Shown in pieces: positions 21,951-31,154 of a DNA stretch of 64,000 bases. The position numbers were made by a program, and so were the translations under genes. Source of the DNA: a virus; the IMG/VR virus record IMGVR_UViG_3300022839_001288, positions 1 to 64,000 of that record; one strand, 5' to 3'. Under the pieces are notes generated by a model. The model worked only from the letters and a program-made list of their open reading frames with translations. It was not told the DNA's origin and did no database searches. Numbering within the stretch: the stretch's first letter is position 1; each line of letters opens with the position of its first letter.

Positions 21951-22882
21951 ATTGATAGTTTTTGTTCCATTAAATCATAGTAAGTTAATGGAAGGGTTTT
22001 TTGAATTAATTTTGTAAAACCCTTAAAGCCTAAATCGCTCGGGTCCTTATCTTGCATGTCTACAAGATAAACTTCTTTACCTTCTGCCATTAATTTTTCA
22101 CAGAATTTTAAGGCTTGTTTTATTGCGTCTTTATCTAATGCTATATAAATTTTATCTACTACTGATGTTACTATTTTTTTCATTAAGTTATTCTGTATGT
22201 TTTTCCCTAATAAAGGAATTACATTTCTTTTTATGGCTAGGGCATCAAATAACCCTTCACACAATATAATAGGTACATTCCAATTAATCATATGTTCATT
22301 AGGTATAATATCCCTTGACACCTGAGGATTTCTGTAGCTAACGTATGGGTCTTTTTCAAATGAGCGAGCAATAAAGTAATTTAATTTACCATCTACATCA
22401 TAGGTAGGAATTATTATCATGTTTTTATAAAACCCTGTTTTACAATAACCTATATTATACTTAAGTATATCATACTTATCTACATTCCTATTATTTAAAT
22501 ATGAAAGAGCATGTCGTGCCATGATATCATTAAGATCAACATTGTGTAAACTAATATATTCCTCAGGCATAATAACGTGTAGGGGATCTACCTTTTCATG
22601 GTAGTTTATGTAGTTTACTTCTTTACTTAGTGTTTTAGCTTCATTAATTTTATCTTGTGATGCTCCCGCTTGTCTAAATAACAAGCTAATTGATTTGCCT
22701 TTTTTCCCACATACCCAACAATGCCAAGGATTATTTCCATCGGTATTTTCAGAAAAGTTAATTTCTAGTTTGGGTTTATGGTGACTGCAATAAGGACAAT
22801 TATAAGCCATATTACCCCTAGCAGTCTTTTTACCAGTACCCAATATTGAATTAACTAATGTGACTAATAAATGGTTAATCAT
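21947..22882 (-). CDS. DnaG-type primase
   Basis: 311 residues. N-terminal zinc finger (YNCPYCSHHKPKLEIN ... PWHCWVCGKKGKS, CxxC-CxxC), then a linker, and a TOPRIM domain with the acidic motif VPIILCEGLFDALAIKR and the DxD-like IYIALDKDAIKQAL. A final QDKDPSDLG is typical of phage DnaG-like primases. Shorter than bacterial DnaG because there is no helicase-binding C-terminus. Synthesises RNA primers for phage DNA replication. Promoter at 22907; operon with the RecB-like nuclease. Confidence 0.85.
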   Translation of the reverse strand: MINHLLVTLVNSILGTGKKTARGNMAYNCPYCSHHKPKLEINFSENTDGNNPWHCWVCGKKGKSISLLFRQAGASQDKINEAKTLSKEVNYINYHEKVDPLHVIMPEEYISLHNVDLNDIMARHALSYLNNRNVDKYDILKYNIGYCKTGFYKNMIIIPTYDVDGKLNYFIARSFEKDPYVSYRNPQVSRDIIPNEHMINWNVPIILCEGLFDALAIKRNVIPLLGKNIQNNLMKKIVTSVVDKIYIALDKDAIKQALKFCEKLMAEGKEVYLVDMQDKDPSDLGFKGFTKLIQKTLPLTYYDLMEQKLSI

Positions 22883-22906
22883 GCTTTAAATGTTGTTGTT
22901 TATGAT

Positions 22907-22935
22907 AATATATAACTCCTTTTTGGCTTAGCCTA
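22907..22935 (-). promoter_or_regulatory. early-type promoter TAGG-N19-TATATT
   Basis: TAGG-N19-TATATTATC, 24 bases before the primase ATG at 22882. The spacer is unlike the palindromic group. Confidence 0.55.
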
Positions 22936-22954
22936 GTTATATCTAACATGTTGC

Positions 22955-23428
22955 TCAAAAAGTATGATATATACCAATAAAATCACTAGTAAACATACGA
23001 CCCGCTATGTTATCATTCCAATATGAATTTGGTGTCTCTAAGACCTCTAGTTTAAAAAGATATTTTGTTTCCAAATAGGTTAGGTGTTTTTTATTAAAAG
23101 CAAACTCAAGTATTTCTTTTGTGAAATTGTGTTTACCTTCTTCTTTTATAAATTTAATAAGTATTTTATTAGACCCACAGTAGGTTTTCCAATCTGATTC
23201 CTCAATTACTAGTTTTTTAGAAGGTAGTTTTCCTCTTGTTTTTAGAGATTTTCTTTCTTCTTTTAATATTTCTAGTTCTTTCTTACCCAACCTTTTATTG
23301 CGTTGAGTAAAAAAGTTTTTTCTACCAATATATATTTTGCCTGTAGGTGTGTGAGTTATCTTGTATACAAACCCAAAATCTCCATCATTAAGGGTAGTAA
23401 ATTCTTTGTTTTTGTATATCCAATTCAT
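22955..23428 (-). CDS. GIY-YIG endonuclease (Seg-like, free-standing)
   Basis: 157 residues. GFVYKITHTPTGKIYIGRKNF is a full GIY-YIG signature; DWKTYCGSNKILIKFI and YLETKYLFKLEVL (with the catalytic Glu) follow. There is no NUMOD or IENR1 module, unlike the other two GIY-YIG genes. It resembles small free-standing phage nucleases. It sits between the primase and the TPR-like gene with 41 to 72 bases on either side and does not appear to split a gene. Confidence 0.8.
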   Translation of the reverse strand: MNWIYKNKEFTTLNDGDFGFVYKITHTPTGKIYIGRKNFFTQRNKRLGKKELEILKEERKSLKTRGKLPSKKLVIEESDWKTYCGSNKILIKFIKEEGKHNFTKEILEFAFNKKHLTYLETKYLFKLEVLETPNSYWNDNIAGRMFTSDFIGIYHTF

Positions 23429-23469
23429 AACTTTATATTTTAAATGTGATAATACATATTAACAATCTA

Positions 23470-24042
23470 TTACAAACCCATATCTCTTATATTTTCAGCA
23501 ATTATCTCTTTAAAATTTTGTGGTATACTATCTAATTTTCCTAACTCTAAAAATATAAATTTAGATTGTTCCCTTTTACCTATATACCACCCAGTGAAGG
23601 CAAGTTGGAAGTCAAATACAAAATCCCCAGGATACCCCACATCATAAGGTAGAGGTGAACTATTAGATATTTTAGTTTTACCTAAACATGCATACATATA
23701 GGATGTCATCCATTCTTTCCTGTTACTATACCATATACTTAGGTGATAATAAGCTTCAGGTCTATGTGGGGAATAGATGATAGCAGCTTGAAGTTGTCCC
23801 TTTTCGAATTCAGGTCTTCTTGTAATAGTATTTATTTGTTTCCATGTTTTTAAAAAACACGTATAAGCCATTTTAGGGTTACTATCATATAATAACTCAG
23901 CTGCTCTTAAGAAATAAGAATGAGCCGTTGCCCCCTGACCTATCTTTTCATATTCTTCTCCTAAACTGGCATTAACATATGCATCTTGTGGGTTTTGAAT
24001 ATAACTATGTAATTGTTTTTTTAGTTCTTTCATTCCTCCCAT
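23470..24042 (-). CDS. TPR-like protein paired with GH130-like protein
   Basis: 190 residues of helical repeats: ASLGEEYEKIGQGATAHSYFLRAAELL, CFLKTWKQI, RPEAYYHLSIWYSNRKEW, YMYACLGKT. The RPEAYYHLS element is common in TPR units attached to glycosyltransferases of large viruses and phages. Its start lies 13 bases inside the 3' end of the propeller gene, so the two form a coupled pair. The TPRs probably present or dock the glycan-active partner. No catalytic domain of its own. Confidence 0.7.
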   Translation of the reverse strand: MGGMKELKKQLHSYIQNPQDAYVNASLGEEYEKIGQGATAHSYFLRAAELLYDSNPKMAYTCFLKTWKQINTITRRPEFEKGQLQAAIIYSPHRPEAYYHLSIWYSNRKEWMTSYMYACLGKTKISNSSPLPYDVGYPGDFVFDFQLAFTGWYIGKREQSKFIFLELGKLDSIPQNFKEIIAENIRDMGL

Positions 24043-25064
24043 TCTAATTTATCTAATAAACTCACAGGCATTTTCAAAACATAAGCCGCATTATCCTGAA
24101 AGCCATATGTTATTATAAAGTGATTATCTTTAATAGCTAACCCCGTATTAAATTCTATCATAGAATCCATAAACTTAAATTGTTTAGAAATAGATTTTAA
24201 ATTCCAATTCTTATCCCAAACTAAAAATCTATGGTAATAATGAGCATCTTTATGTCCTCCAGGGTGGAAATAAAAGTCTACCTCATGTGTTATGCAAATT
24301 CTATCACCTTCATTACCTAGAGGTATTACTTGTGAACTTCCTCTAATACCTAAAGGACATTCAAATTTTTCTTCTTTATTAACTACGGTTGTACTAGATA
24401 ACTTATTTAAAACCCCATTTGTAACCACTTCGGTGGTTTTATCTTCTAAATTTACTTTAACTATCTCAAGGGGGTTTGGCCATCTAACAAAATGAAAAGG
24501 CAAATCTGTAATGGGCATCCAATTTTTTTCTAAATAAGTATCTTTAGTAGGAGGTTCAATCCTATCCCTAGTTAATTCGATTGCACTATTTTTATACCAA
24601 TCAACCTCACAAAGTTCCATTCTACCTTCACCATTAGGCTTTACATCTCTTCTTACCCCACACATATAGAATTTACCAGCCCATCTCATTACTCTGGCAT
24701 CTTCTAAACCATGAAAGTCCCATATGGGAGGAATATCGTTTTTAGATGTATCTACTTTTTGATAACTTTCTACTTCTAATGTGTCATTATTTAGTTTACA
24801 TAAATAATTTCCAGTTATTAAGTGAACATCATCTTCGGGATTTAAGTATGATAATACCCCCCATTTACAGTAAAAGTTTTGGTTAAATTCCGAGTGATAT
24901 AATACGTAATGAACATGTCTTATATTGGCTAATATATCTCCATTATCGTCTATAAACACGGATACATTACACAAGCCAGTCCCCCCAGTTAATTCACTAG
25001 GTATTATGAGTGGAGATATTATTCCACCATTATCTAAAACTATTTTGGCTAAATTATTTATCAT
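24030..25064 (-). CDS. GH130-like five-bladed beta-propeller glycosidase/phosphorylase homologue
   Basis: 344 residues. GLEDARVMRWAGKFYMCGVRRD holds the E-D-x-R core at the propeller centre, as in GH130 and related families. GIRGSSQVIPL, ICITHEVDFY and IEFNTGLAIKDNHFIITYGFQD are further blades with conserved residues. In cells such enzymes act on mannosides. In a phage it could alter host surface sugars or virion glycans. Substrate unknown. It has its own promoter (25094) with TTGG-N19-TATATT, so it is probably expressed before the late fibre genes upstream. Confidence 0.7.
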   Translation of the reverse strand: MINNLAKIVLDNGGIISPLIIPSELTGGTGLCNVSVFIDDNGDILANIRHVHYVLYHSEFNQNFYCKWGVLSYLNPEDDVHLITGNYLCKLNNDTLEVESYQKVDTSKNDIPPIWDFHGLEDARVMRWAGKFYMCGVRRDVKPNGEGRMELCEVDWYKNSAIELTRDRIEPPTKDTYLEKNWMPITDLPFHFVRWPNPLEIVKVNLEDKTTEVVTNGVLNKLSSTTVVNKEEKFECPLGIRGSSQVIPLGNEGDRICITHEVDFYFHPGGHKDAHYYHRFLVWDKNWNLKSISKQFKFMDSMIEFNTGLAIKDNHFIITYGFQDNAAYVLKMPVSLLDKLEWEE

Positions 25065-25312
25065 TAAAACTTATAGATTTGTTTCCAATATATAATATAC
25101 TAAAAGTTTTTAGAAAAACCAAATGTTTTAAGTGGGATTTTGGGAAATTTAATGTTATAACTTACATAATACTAAAAATACATACTTCATTATTAACAAA
25201 GAGTAAATAAGTTATATAACATATTTAACGGTAAATTAATGATGTATAGCGTGTTTTTTTAAAATACCTCTTCACCACCATCACTGTAGCTAATGCTAAT
25301 ATTGTTTTAAAG
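25065..25312. other. 248-bp intergenic region with a possible gene-end remnant
   Basis: Holds the promoter at 25094. At 25259-25306 the minus strand reads NNISISYSDGGEEVF and stop with no start codon in frame. The sequence resembles the tail of a structural protein and may be a remnant after gene loss. No terminator with a T run was seen, although one is expected at the end of the late region. Confidence 0.4.
25094..25122 (-). promoter_or_regulatory. early-type promoter TTGG-N19-TATATT
   Basis: Minus-strand TTTGG, 19 bases, TATATTATATATTGG, 29 bases before ATG 25064. It separates the glycan gene pair from the late fibre region. Confidence 0.55.
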
Positions 25313-25786
25313 TTAAGCGTCAATTACTTTTGTAGTTCCAAATTCTTTTTGTAACTTTTCTTTAAGCTTGTCATAAGCAAAAGTGAATATACATTTATCT
25401 TCTAATTGGCTGATGTCAGGAACTTCTACTGTGATAGTTTGTTCCACCATTTCATTAAATTCTTTAGTTTCTGTAACTGTTTCGCCTTCTTCATTAGTAT
25501 AAGACACTTCTCTTGATACTACTCCAGGTACTAAAATAGCTTTAGATACTTCTTTTGTAAGACTTATTCTAAAATCAGCGCCCACTTGATTGCTTTGTGT
25601 AGGTTTTTTTATCTCTTTAGACATTACTGTCGTAGGTTGAAGAATTGAATCTTCCTTAGACATAAAAGTTTCTAAAGTAAAATCAGCATATCCCATTTTT
25701 GATATACTGTAGTGTATGATTCTTACGTAAGCTTCAGAAGTTAATCCGTCTACTGTTCCAATTTGTTTATTTATTAATAGTCCCAT
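25313..25786 (-). CDS. hypothetical structural-region protein
   Basis: 157 residues. Opening MGLLINKQIGTVDGLTSEAYVRI followed by IIHYSISK is of a type seen in tail or fibre accessory proteins, with a strongly conserved-looking start and a variable middle. The middle is polar (VSYTNEEGETVTETKEFNE) and the end helical. No enzymatic motif. Last gene of the fibre cluster; role in fibre attachment or assembly is possible by position only. Confidence 0.6.
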   Translation of the reverse strand: MGLLINKQIGTVDGLTSEAYVRIIHYSISKMGYADFTLETFMSKEDSILQPTTVMSKEIKKPTQSNQVGADFRISLTKEVSKAILVPGVVSREVSYTNEEGETVTETKEFNEMVEQTITVEVPDISQLEDKCIFTFAYDKLKEKLQKEFGTTKVIDA

Positions 25787-25815
25787 TTTATTTATTTATT
25801 TAATTTTTGTTAATT

Positions 25816-26073
25816 TTATCTTCTACCTGGCCCAAAAAATACAGGTTCTTCTTCAAATTCTCCGGGTCCTGGTCCTGGTTCTGTAATTACAGGCTCATGC
25901 TCGTACCCTCTAAATCCTAATAAAGTATTTTCTGTTTGAAAGTCAGAACTAAATCCTTCGGGATTAGCGTCAACAAAAGCTCCCATTAAAGTTCTTTCTG
26001 ATGTGTCAGGTCCTCCGTATACTTCTGTACATACATCAGAAAACTTAATTGTGTCATTTGTTGTTACTGGCAT
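25816..26073 (-). CDS. small fibre-region protein
   Basis: 85 residues: [32 protein letters not shown], then a Pro/Gly/Glu-rich tail (TEPGPGPGEFEEEPVFFGPG). Its start overlaps the stop of the collagen-like fibre gene by one base (TAATG), so the two are translated together. TIxFSDV(C)TE is a recurring opening in short proteins beside phage fibres. Chaperone or tip protein is conceivable. Confidence 0.6.
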   Translation of the reverse strand: MPVTTNDTIKFSDVCTEVYGGPDTSERTLMGAFVDANPEGFSSDFQTENTLLGFRGYEHEPVITEPGPGPGEFEEEPVFFGPGRR

Positions 26074-28112
26074 TAGATTCCTAGTTTATTCATTATTAAT
26101 TCTAGCTTTGCTTTCAACATTTCATTTTCTGACTTTAGGTAAGCTATTTCTGCCGAGTGTAAATCCCCGTAAGAAACTGATTTCATTCCTTTACTATCTG
26201 TTCTGACAAACTCAGGATGATTTACTTCAAGTTCTTGAGCAATTACTCCAGTCCTTGTTTGTTTGGTATCATCATCTGTAAAGTTAAATGTTTTATAGTT
26301 AGAATTTATTTTAGTAGTTACAAACGTTTTAATGTTTTCTTTTAATCTGATGTCAGAAGAACCTATAAAGTCAGTTGCTGTTACTGTACCTTCAACAGTT
26401 AAACTATCGGTAAATAAAGGTAAGTTTCCTACGCTTTGTAAAGCCCATCTGTAACTCCCTCCTCTTAAAACTTTTATAACGTCACCCCATCCACTAATTG
26501 CATTTTGTTCAAAAACAGCATTTGAAACTTTTATATCATTAGTTGTAGTATTACCTCTGTTTGTAACAGTTTGCAAAGTTTCTGATGTAAATGATGAATT
26601 ACCTGAATGCCAAACCTGATAAGGTGTACCCCAAGTAGTTGAATTAAAGTCTTGTTGTAGTATGTGCAGTTGAGGAATCCCACCACCCTTACTAAAAGCT
26701 AATGCACTAGATAATTTAACATCCGATCCCGTATATGAACTCATATATAAAACATCATTCCAACTTGAACCTCCTACAATTCCTAAGTTAGCAGAACTAA
26801 GCATTGCTAGTTTTAGTTTTCCAGCTCCGAATATAGTGTTGTTGGGTTTTTCTGTACCACCACTTACGTAATAACCCCCTAAAAAATTAGTTGCATCGTT
26901 GTAATTTCTGTGGTTATAGAAAAAGCCGTTTGAACCACCTAATAACAAAGAATTTGAAGCTGTGGTTGCGGTAGTTCCGGTTGTTCCTTGAGTACCCGTT
27001 GAACCAGTTGATCCTGTGGAACCCGTAGTTCCTTGAGTACCAGTTGATCCTGTGGTTCCTGTTGTTCCTTGAGTACCTGTTAAACCAGTTGATCCTGTGG
27101 TTCCTGTTGTTCCTTGAGTACCTGTTGCTCCTGTATTTCCTGTTGTACCTTTAATTCCTTGTACACCAATAGCTCCTGTTGTTCCTTGAGTACCTGTTGC
27201 TCCTGTGGAACCCGTAGTTCCTTGAGTACCAGTTAAACCAGTTGATCCTGTGGTTCCTGTAGTTCCTTGGGTACCTGTAGTTCCTTGAATACCTGTTGCA
27301 CCGGTTGAACCCGTAGTTCCTTGAATACCTGTTGCACCGGTTGAACCCGTAGTTCCTTGAATACCTGTTGCTCCTATGGTTCCAGTTGTTCCTTGAGTAC
27401 CATTTGCTCCTGTTGCACCAGTTGAACCCGTTGTACCTTGAGTCCCAATGGCTCCAGTTGTACCTTGAGTACCAGTTGATCCTGTTGCTCCTGTATTTCC
27501 TGTTGTACCTTTAATTCCTTGTACACCAATAGCTCCTGTTGTTCCTTGAGTACCAGTTGCTCCTGTTGTTCCGGTTGTTCCTTGAGTTCCAGTTGTTCCT
27601 GTTGCTCCTGTAGTTCCGGTTGCTCCTTGAGTACCTGTTGCTCCTGTTGCACCGGTTGAACCCGTTGTTCCTTGCACACCAATAGTTCCGGTTGCTCCTT
27701 GAGTACCTGTTGCACCTGCTATACCTTGAGTACCAGTTGCTCCTGTTGAACCCGTTGTTCCTTGAGTACCTGTTGTTCCCGTTGTACCTTGTACGCCTAT
27801 AGTTCCAGTAGTACCTTGAGTACCTGTTGCTCCTTGAGTACCTGTTGCTCCTTGAGTTCCAGTTGTTCCTTGAGTTCCAGTTGTTCCTTGAATACCTGTT
27901 GTACCGGTTGAACCAGTTGTTCCTTGAGTACCTGTTGTTCCTGTTGTACCCTGAGTACCTTGTAATGATAAGTTAGTTCTGAATTTTATGTTTCCTGAGT
28001 TATCCTGTACTAGAATTTTAGTTTCGGTTGAACCTATAGGGGTTGAAGACAGTTGAAGAGTACTTAAAATGGCATCCGAGCCACTAACTATTAATTTTTT
28101 CCAATTGGGCAT
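26073..28112 (-). CDS. collagen-like tail fibre with C-terminal S74 chaperone domain
   Basis: 679 residues from [11 protein letters not shown]; a start 10 codons further upstream ([10 protein letters not shown]) is possible but the shared N-terminal motif with 28479-30092 favours 28112. Residues 1-45: anchoring domain ([16 protein letters not shown]). About 45-385: Gly-x-y repeats rich in GTTG and GTQG, which form a triple helix. About 390-570: globular receptor-type region. The last 110 residues: intramolecular chaperone ([36 protein letters not shown]) of the peptidase S74 type, which trimerises the fibre and usually cuts itself off. Host-binding fibre. Confidence 0.85.
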   Translation of the reverse strand: MPNWKKLIVSGSDAILSTLQLSSTPIGSTETKILVQDNSGNIKFRTNLSLQGTQGTTGTTGTQGTTGSTGTTGIQGTTGTQGTTGTQGATGTQGATGTQGTTGTIGVQGTTGTTGTQGTTGSTGATGTQGIAGATGTQGATGTIGVQGTTGSTGATGATGTQGATGTTGATGTTGTQGTTGTTGATGTQGTTGAIGVQGIKGTTGNTGATGSTGTQGTTGAIGTQGTTGSTGATGANGTQGTTGTIGATGIQGTTGSTGATGIQGTTGSTGATGIQGTTGTQGTTGTTGSTGLTGTQGTTGSTGATGTQGTTGAIGVQGIKGTTGNTGATGTQGTTGTTGSTGLTGTQGTTGTTGSTGTQGTTGSTGSTGSTGTQGTTGTTATTASNSLLLGGSNGFFYNHRNYNDATNFLGGYYVSGGTEKPNNTIFGAGKLKLAMLSSANLGIVGGSSWNDVLYMSSYTGSDVKLSSALAFSKGGGIPQLHILQQDFNSTTWGTPYQVWHSGNSSFTSETLQTVTNRGNTTTNDIKVSNAVFEQNAISGWGDVIKVLRGGSYRWALQSVGNLPLFTDSLTVEGTVTATDFIGSSDIRLKENIKTFVTTKINSNYKTFNFTDDDTKQTRTGVIAQELEVNHPEFVRTDSKGMKSVSYGDLHSAEIAYLKSENEMLKAKLELIMNKLGI
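26965..27970 (-). repeat. collagen-like Gly-x-y repeat tract
   Basis: About 1 kb of 9-base-phase repeats, minus strand GGT-ACT-CAA and GGA-ACA-ACn. Longer units recur, for example [17 protein letters not shown] occurs twice. Such tracts change length by slippage or recombination. Confidence 0.85.
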
Positions 28113-28175
28113 ATGAATATTTTTATTATGGTAGGTACTCAATAGAGTCCACTTCCGTTAAGGCCTATAATACCC

Positions 28176-28184
28176 TTATAAATA
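28176..28184 (-). promoter_or_regulatory. ATATTTATAA motif upstream of fibre
   Basis: Minus-strand AATATTTATAAGGG, 63 bases before the fibre start 28112, in the 90-base gap. Confidence 0.4.
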
Positions 28185-28232
28185 TTAAAATATGCTAAAA
28201 AATTAACTAGGTAATAACTTTTATTTTAATTT

Positions 28233-28460
28233 TTAATTTGAGGGTTTATTTTCTTCTTCTTTTCTATTAATTTCTAATTGATATTGAAGTATGTTATTTA
28301 AATTAAGGGATAAAGCATAAACTTTTTCTACATCTTTACCTTTAAATTTAGATTCACCTATAAAAGATAAAAGAAAATATAATTCGCCTATAGAAAGGGT
28401 AGGTAGATCCTGCTTAAGATCTACCACTCCTATTTCTAAATGTCCACTTTTAAAACTCAT
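28233..28460 (-). CDS. 75-residue fibre-region protein
   Basis: Helical small protein (LPTLSIGELYFLLSFIGESKFKG, VEKVYALSLNLNNILQYQLE) with a polar Lys/Glu tail. It lies between two fibre genes, 18 bases after 28479-30092. Similar short helical proteins sit next to fibres in other large phages. Possible assembly chaperone; unproven. Confidence 0.6.
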   Translation of the reverse strand: MSFKSGHLEIGVVDLKQDLPTLSIGELYFLLSFIGESKFKGKDVEKVYALSLNLNNILQYQLEINRKEEENKPSN

Positions 28461-28478
28461 TTTTTAAACCATATTTGT

Positions 28479-30092
28479 TTATGAATAAATCCATATGGAT
28501 TCATCAGCCGCAGCAAAAATATTACCACGTTTAGTATATTTAGATACTACTGCTGTAGGATCTGAGGCTGCACCTTGTATTACTGTAGACATAAAGGCAT
28601 CAGGTACCATTAAGTTTTGAGAGGCATCAAATGAACCTGTTACACCCCAACGTGATACTGCTGAATCCCAACCAAATGCTTCGGCATCTAGATTTCCAGT
28701 TTGTTGAATTGCTATACCACCATCTCCTCCAGAAATTGAACCCGAAGCCATTCTGATGAATCTATCGGTTACATCTAAGTTTGTAGTGTTTTGAAAGGAA
28801 GCAGTACCCTGTACTGTTAAATTTCTACCAATAGTTAAATCTCGTACAATTGCTATATCTTGAGATAATGCAACGTCTCCGGCTGTAGCTGTGAAATTAC
28901 TTGAAGCAAAAGAAGCAATACCTTTATTTGAAGATGAAGCATCTTCACCTGAAATTGTTATAGTTTGACCACTTGCTACAGTATTAATACCCTCGCCTCC
29001 AGTTACTGTTAAGGTTTGAGTTTTTAAGGCTATAGTACCTGTTCCAGTCTCACCTACTATTGCTAAGTTAGATGCTATACCAGTAATATTAGAACCATCT
29101 CCTTGAAATGAACCACTAAATGACCCACTGGCTTGTACCCCTGTAAGCGTTAAACCTGCAAACGTAGTTGCTGTCCCACCTAAAGCTACAGATGTAGAAC
29201 CTATAGTTATGCTAGAATTTGCTAGCTTATTATTTGCAATCGAACCCGCAAGCATAGCGTTAGTAATACCTAAGGCTTTAACATTTAAAATATCGGCTGT
29301 TATTTCTAATGAAGTATTATCTACATTTACTGCTAAGGCAGTTCCCGCACCTCCTGATAAACCCGCACCTGCAACCGAAGTTGCTAATTGTACTGCAGTT
29401 ATTCCCGCGTTAGAAACACCTACGGTTGTTGCTCCTACTGTTATAGCAGTACCCGCTCCTACAGCAAATGTTCTAGTTAAAGAACCATCATAAGGTCCTC
29501 CAGTTAAACCATTACCTGTTACTAAATCAGGTAGATCAGATGTTCCAGTAAATGAACCACTAAATGATCCTGTGGCTTGTACCCCTGTAAGTGTTAAACC
29601 TGCAACCGTTGCGGCTGTCCCACCTAAAGGTACAGATGTAGAACCTATAGTTATGCTAGAATTTGTTAGTTGGGAATTTGCAATGTTTGCTAATGTTCCT
29701 CCCAAAGTAACTGTTCCAGTTGTGGTTATGGGACCACCTGTTAAAGTGATTCCGTTTACTGTTCCAGCAGTCCCTACCGATGTAACAGTTCCAGAATTTA
29801 ATCCTGTAGCCGCTATGGTAATAGACCCTGCTGTATTTGTTATTTCAATATTAGATCCTGGTGTTAAAGTAGCTAATACAGGGTCTGCTCCTGTACTGCC
29901 TATTACTAATTGACCATTAATTGCTTGACCTAGCGATGTGATTGCCCCAGTACCACTACCTACAAGTACACCACCATCTGTAAGGGTTGTTTTGCCTGTT
30001 CCACCATTTTCTACTGTAAGAGCTGTATCTAGGGTTAGGGATGCTAAATTAGCGTCCGATCCAGATACAACTACTTTTTTCCATGTTGCCAT
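28479..30092 (-). CDS. tail fibre with shared WKKxxVSGSDA anchor
   Basis: 537 residues. The N-terminus MATWKKVVVSGSDANLASLTL matches that of the collagen-like fibre. The middle consists of Gly/Thr/Ser-rich beta repeats (TLTGVQATGSFSGSF occurs twice in near-identical form) as in beta-helical fibres. The end reads SKYTKRGNIFAAADESIWIYS. No collagen tract and no S74 domain, so it may be an alternative or secondary fibre that binds at the same site of the baseplate. Confidence 0.75.
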   Translation of the reverse strand: MATWKKVVVSGSDANLASLTLDTALTVENGGTGKTTLTDGGVLVGSGTGAITSLGQAINGQLVIGSTGADPVLATLTPGSNIEITNTAGSITIAATGLNSGTVTSVGTAGTVNGITLTGGPITTTGTVTLGGTLANIANSQLTNSSITIGSTSVPLGGTAATVAGLTLTGVQATGSFSGSFTGTSDLPDLVTGNGLTGGPYDGSLTRTFAVGAGTAITVGATTVGVSNAGITAVQLATSVAGAGLSGGAGTALAVNVDNTSLEITADILNVKALGITNAMLAGSIANNKLANSSITIGSTSVALGGTATTFAGLTLTGVQASGSFSGSFQGDGSNITGIASNLAIVGETGTGTIALKTQTLTVTGGEGINTVASGQTITISGEDASSSNKGIASFASSNFTATAGDVALSQDIAIVRDLTIGRNLTVQGTASFQNTTNLDVTDRFIRMASGSISGGDGGIAIQQTGNLDAEAFGWDSAVSRWGVTGSFDASQNLMVPDAFMSTVIQGAASDPTAVVSKYTKRGNIFAAADESIWIYS

Positions 30093-30139
30093 AATTTATT
30101 TAGTTATTTATTTATTATAATTATTAAAAATTTTAATTT

Positions 30140-31138
30140 TTATTCTACCCCCACATATATACTTTCGGAAGTAAAATATATTCCTCCTAATATAGGTGTT
30201 GGGGTATATGAATTGTCATATGCAAAAAATTGAATTGTACCTTCCCCATTTACATTAAATAATGAAGGACTTGTAGGTAACGAACCAGATTTTATAGAAA
30301 ATTCTCCATCAATTCCTCCTACAGGAATTATAAATTTGCTACTTCCGGTTACCGCTAATGAACCCGTAATTTGAGCAGATCCTGTAAATGGAAAGGGGGT
30401 GCTTATTGCCTTATCTATAAGAGGTATAGCTATTTGATAAGCCGCTATTCCTGAGCCTGCCGGGGTACCTGTAATTAGAGAAGGATCATATAGGTTTTGA
30501 TATGATGATATGTCAGATAAGGCTCCAATTGCTAATGTTTGATTACTAGCTATATATAAAGTATTACCACTATCTGATTCAGAACCTTCCCCACCCCATT
30601 CTATAAATGCTGAGAATTGGGCTGTTGATATATTATTGTAAACTTTTTCGGTTATCTTGTAGTTAAAAAATCTACCATTAATTGCAGGTCCCCCTAATGT
30701 TGAAGAAGCTACCCCTAAAATACCATATATTGGGCTTAAAGTTTCATCATAATCTACATCTAAACTACCAGTAATATCATTTACGGTTAAGAACTCTTGA
30801 GGGTCAGAAAAGGAAGCACTTTGAATTAAGTATTTACCGGGAGCAGTATCTGCTGTAAATGTGTTTTGGGAGGTACTAGAAGTTGCATTTGCACTTACAG
30901 TTATTTGAGTTGCAGAATCTATACTAATAATAGTAACAATACCCCCAAATCCATCTTGTATGGGATTTAGGGTCATGCCTATCCTTAATAAATTTAAGTC
31001 ATAGGTTGAATCAAATGGTACTAACTCCGTTATTGTATTTTGCCCTAATATAGTATTACCTTTTAAGGCTACTACATTAAGATATGTAGGGGTAGTGTTT
31101 GTTATTTTACCAATAAAAAGTTGGTTTATGTTTGGCAT
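30140..31138 (-). CDS. fibre-like structural protein
   Basis: 332 residues, Ser/Thr/Gly-rich, beta-type. TLNPIQDGFGGIVTIISIDSATQITVSANA looks like a small beta domain seen in phage virion proteins, and SAQITGSLAVTGSSKFIIPVGG is a short beta-repeat stretch typical of fibre shafts. No catalytic motif. 16 bases after the next fibre gene, same operon. Confidence 0.65.
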   Translation of the reverse strand: MPNINQLFIGKITNTTPTYLNVVALKGNTILGQNTITELVPFDSTYDLNLLRIGMTLNPIQDGFGGIVTIISIDSATQITVSANATSSTSQNTFTADTAPGKYLIQSASFSDPQEFLTVNDITGSLDVDYDETLSPIYGILGVASSTLGGPAINGRFFNYKITEKVYNNISTAQFSAFIEWGGEGSESDSGNTLYIASNQTLAIGALSDISSYQNLYDPSLITGTPAGSGIAAYQIAIPLIDKAISTPFPFTGSAQITGSLAVTGSSKFIIPVGGIDGEFSIKSGSLPTSPSLFNVNGEGTIQFFAYDNSYTPTPILGGIYFTSESIYVGVE

Positions 31139-31154
31139 TTTTTATGGGTATTTT

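Noticed and set aside
27374-27715. Second minus-strand frame over the collagen repeats ([11 protein letters not shown]-type)
   Set aside because: A periodic 9-base repeat keeps a second frame open. The collagen frame continues into the S74 domain and is the real one.
29209-30120. Plus-strand frames over the fibre gene at 28479-30092
   Set aside because: Pro/Val/Ala-rich translations that mirror Gly/Thr/Asn codons of the fibre; no leader.
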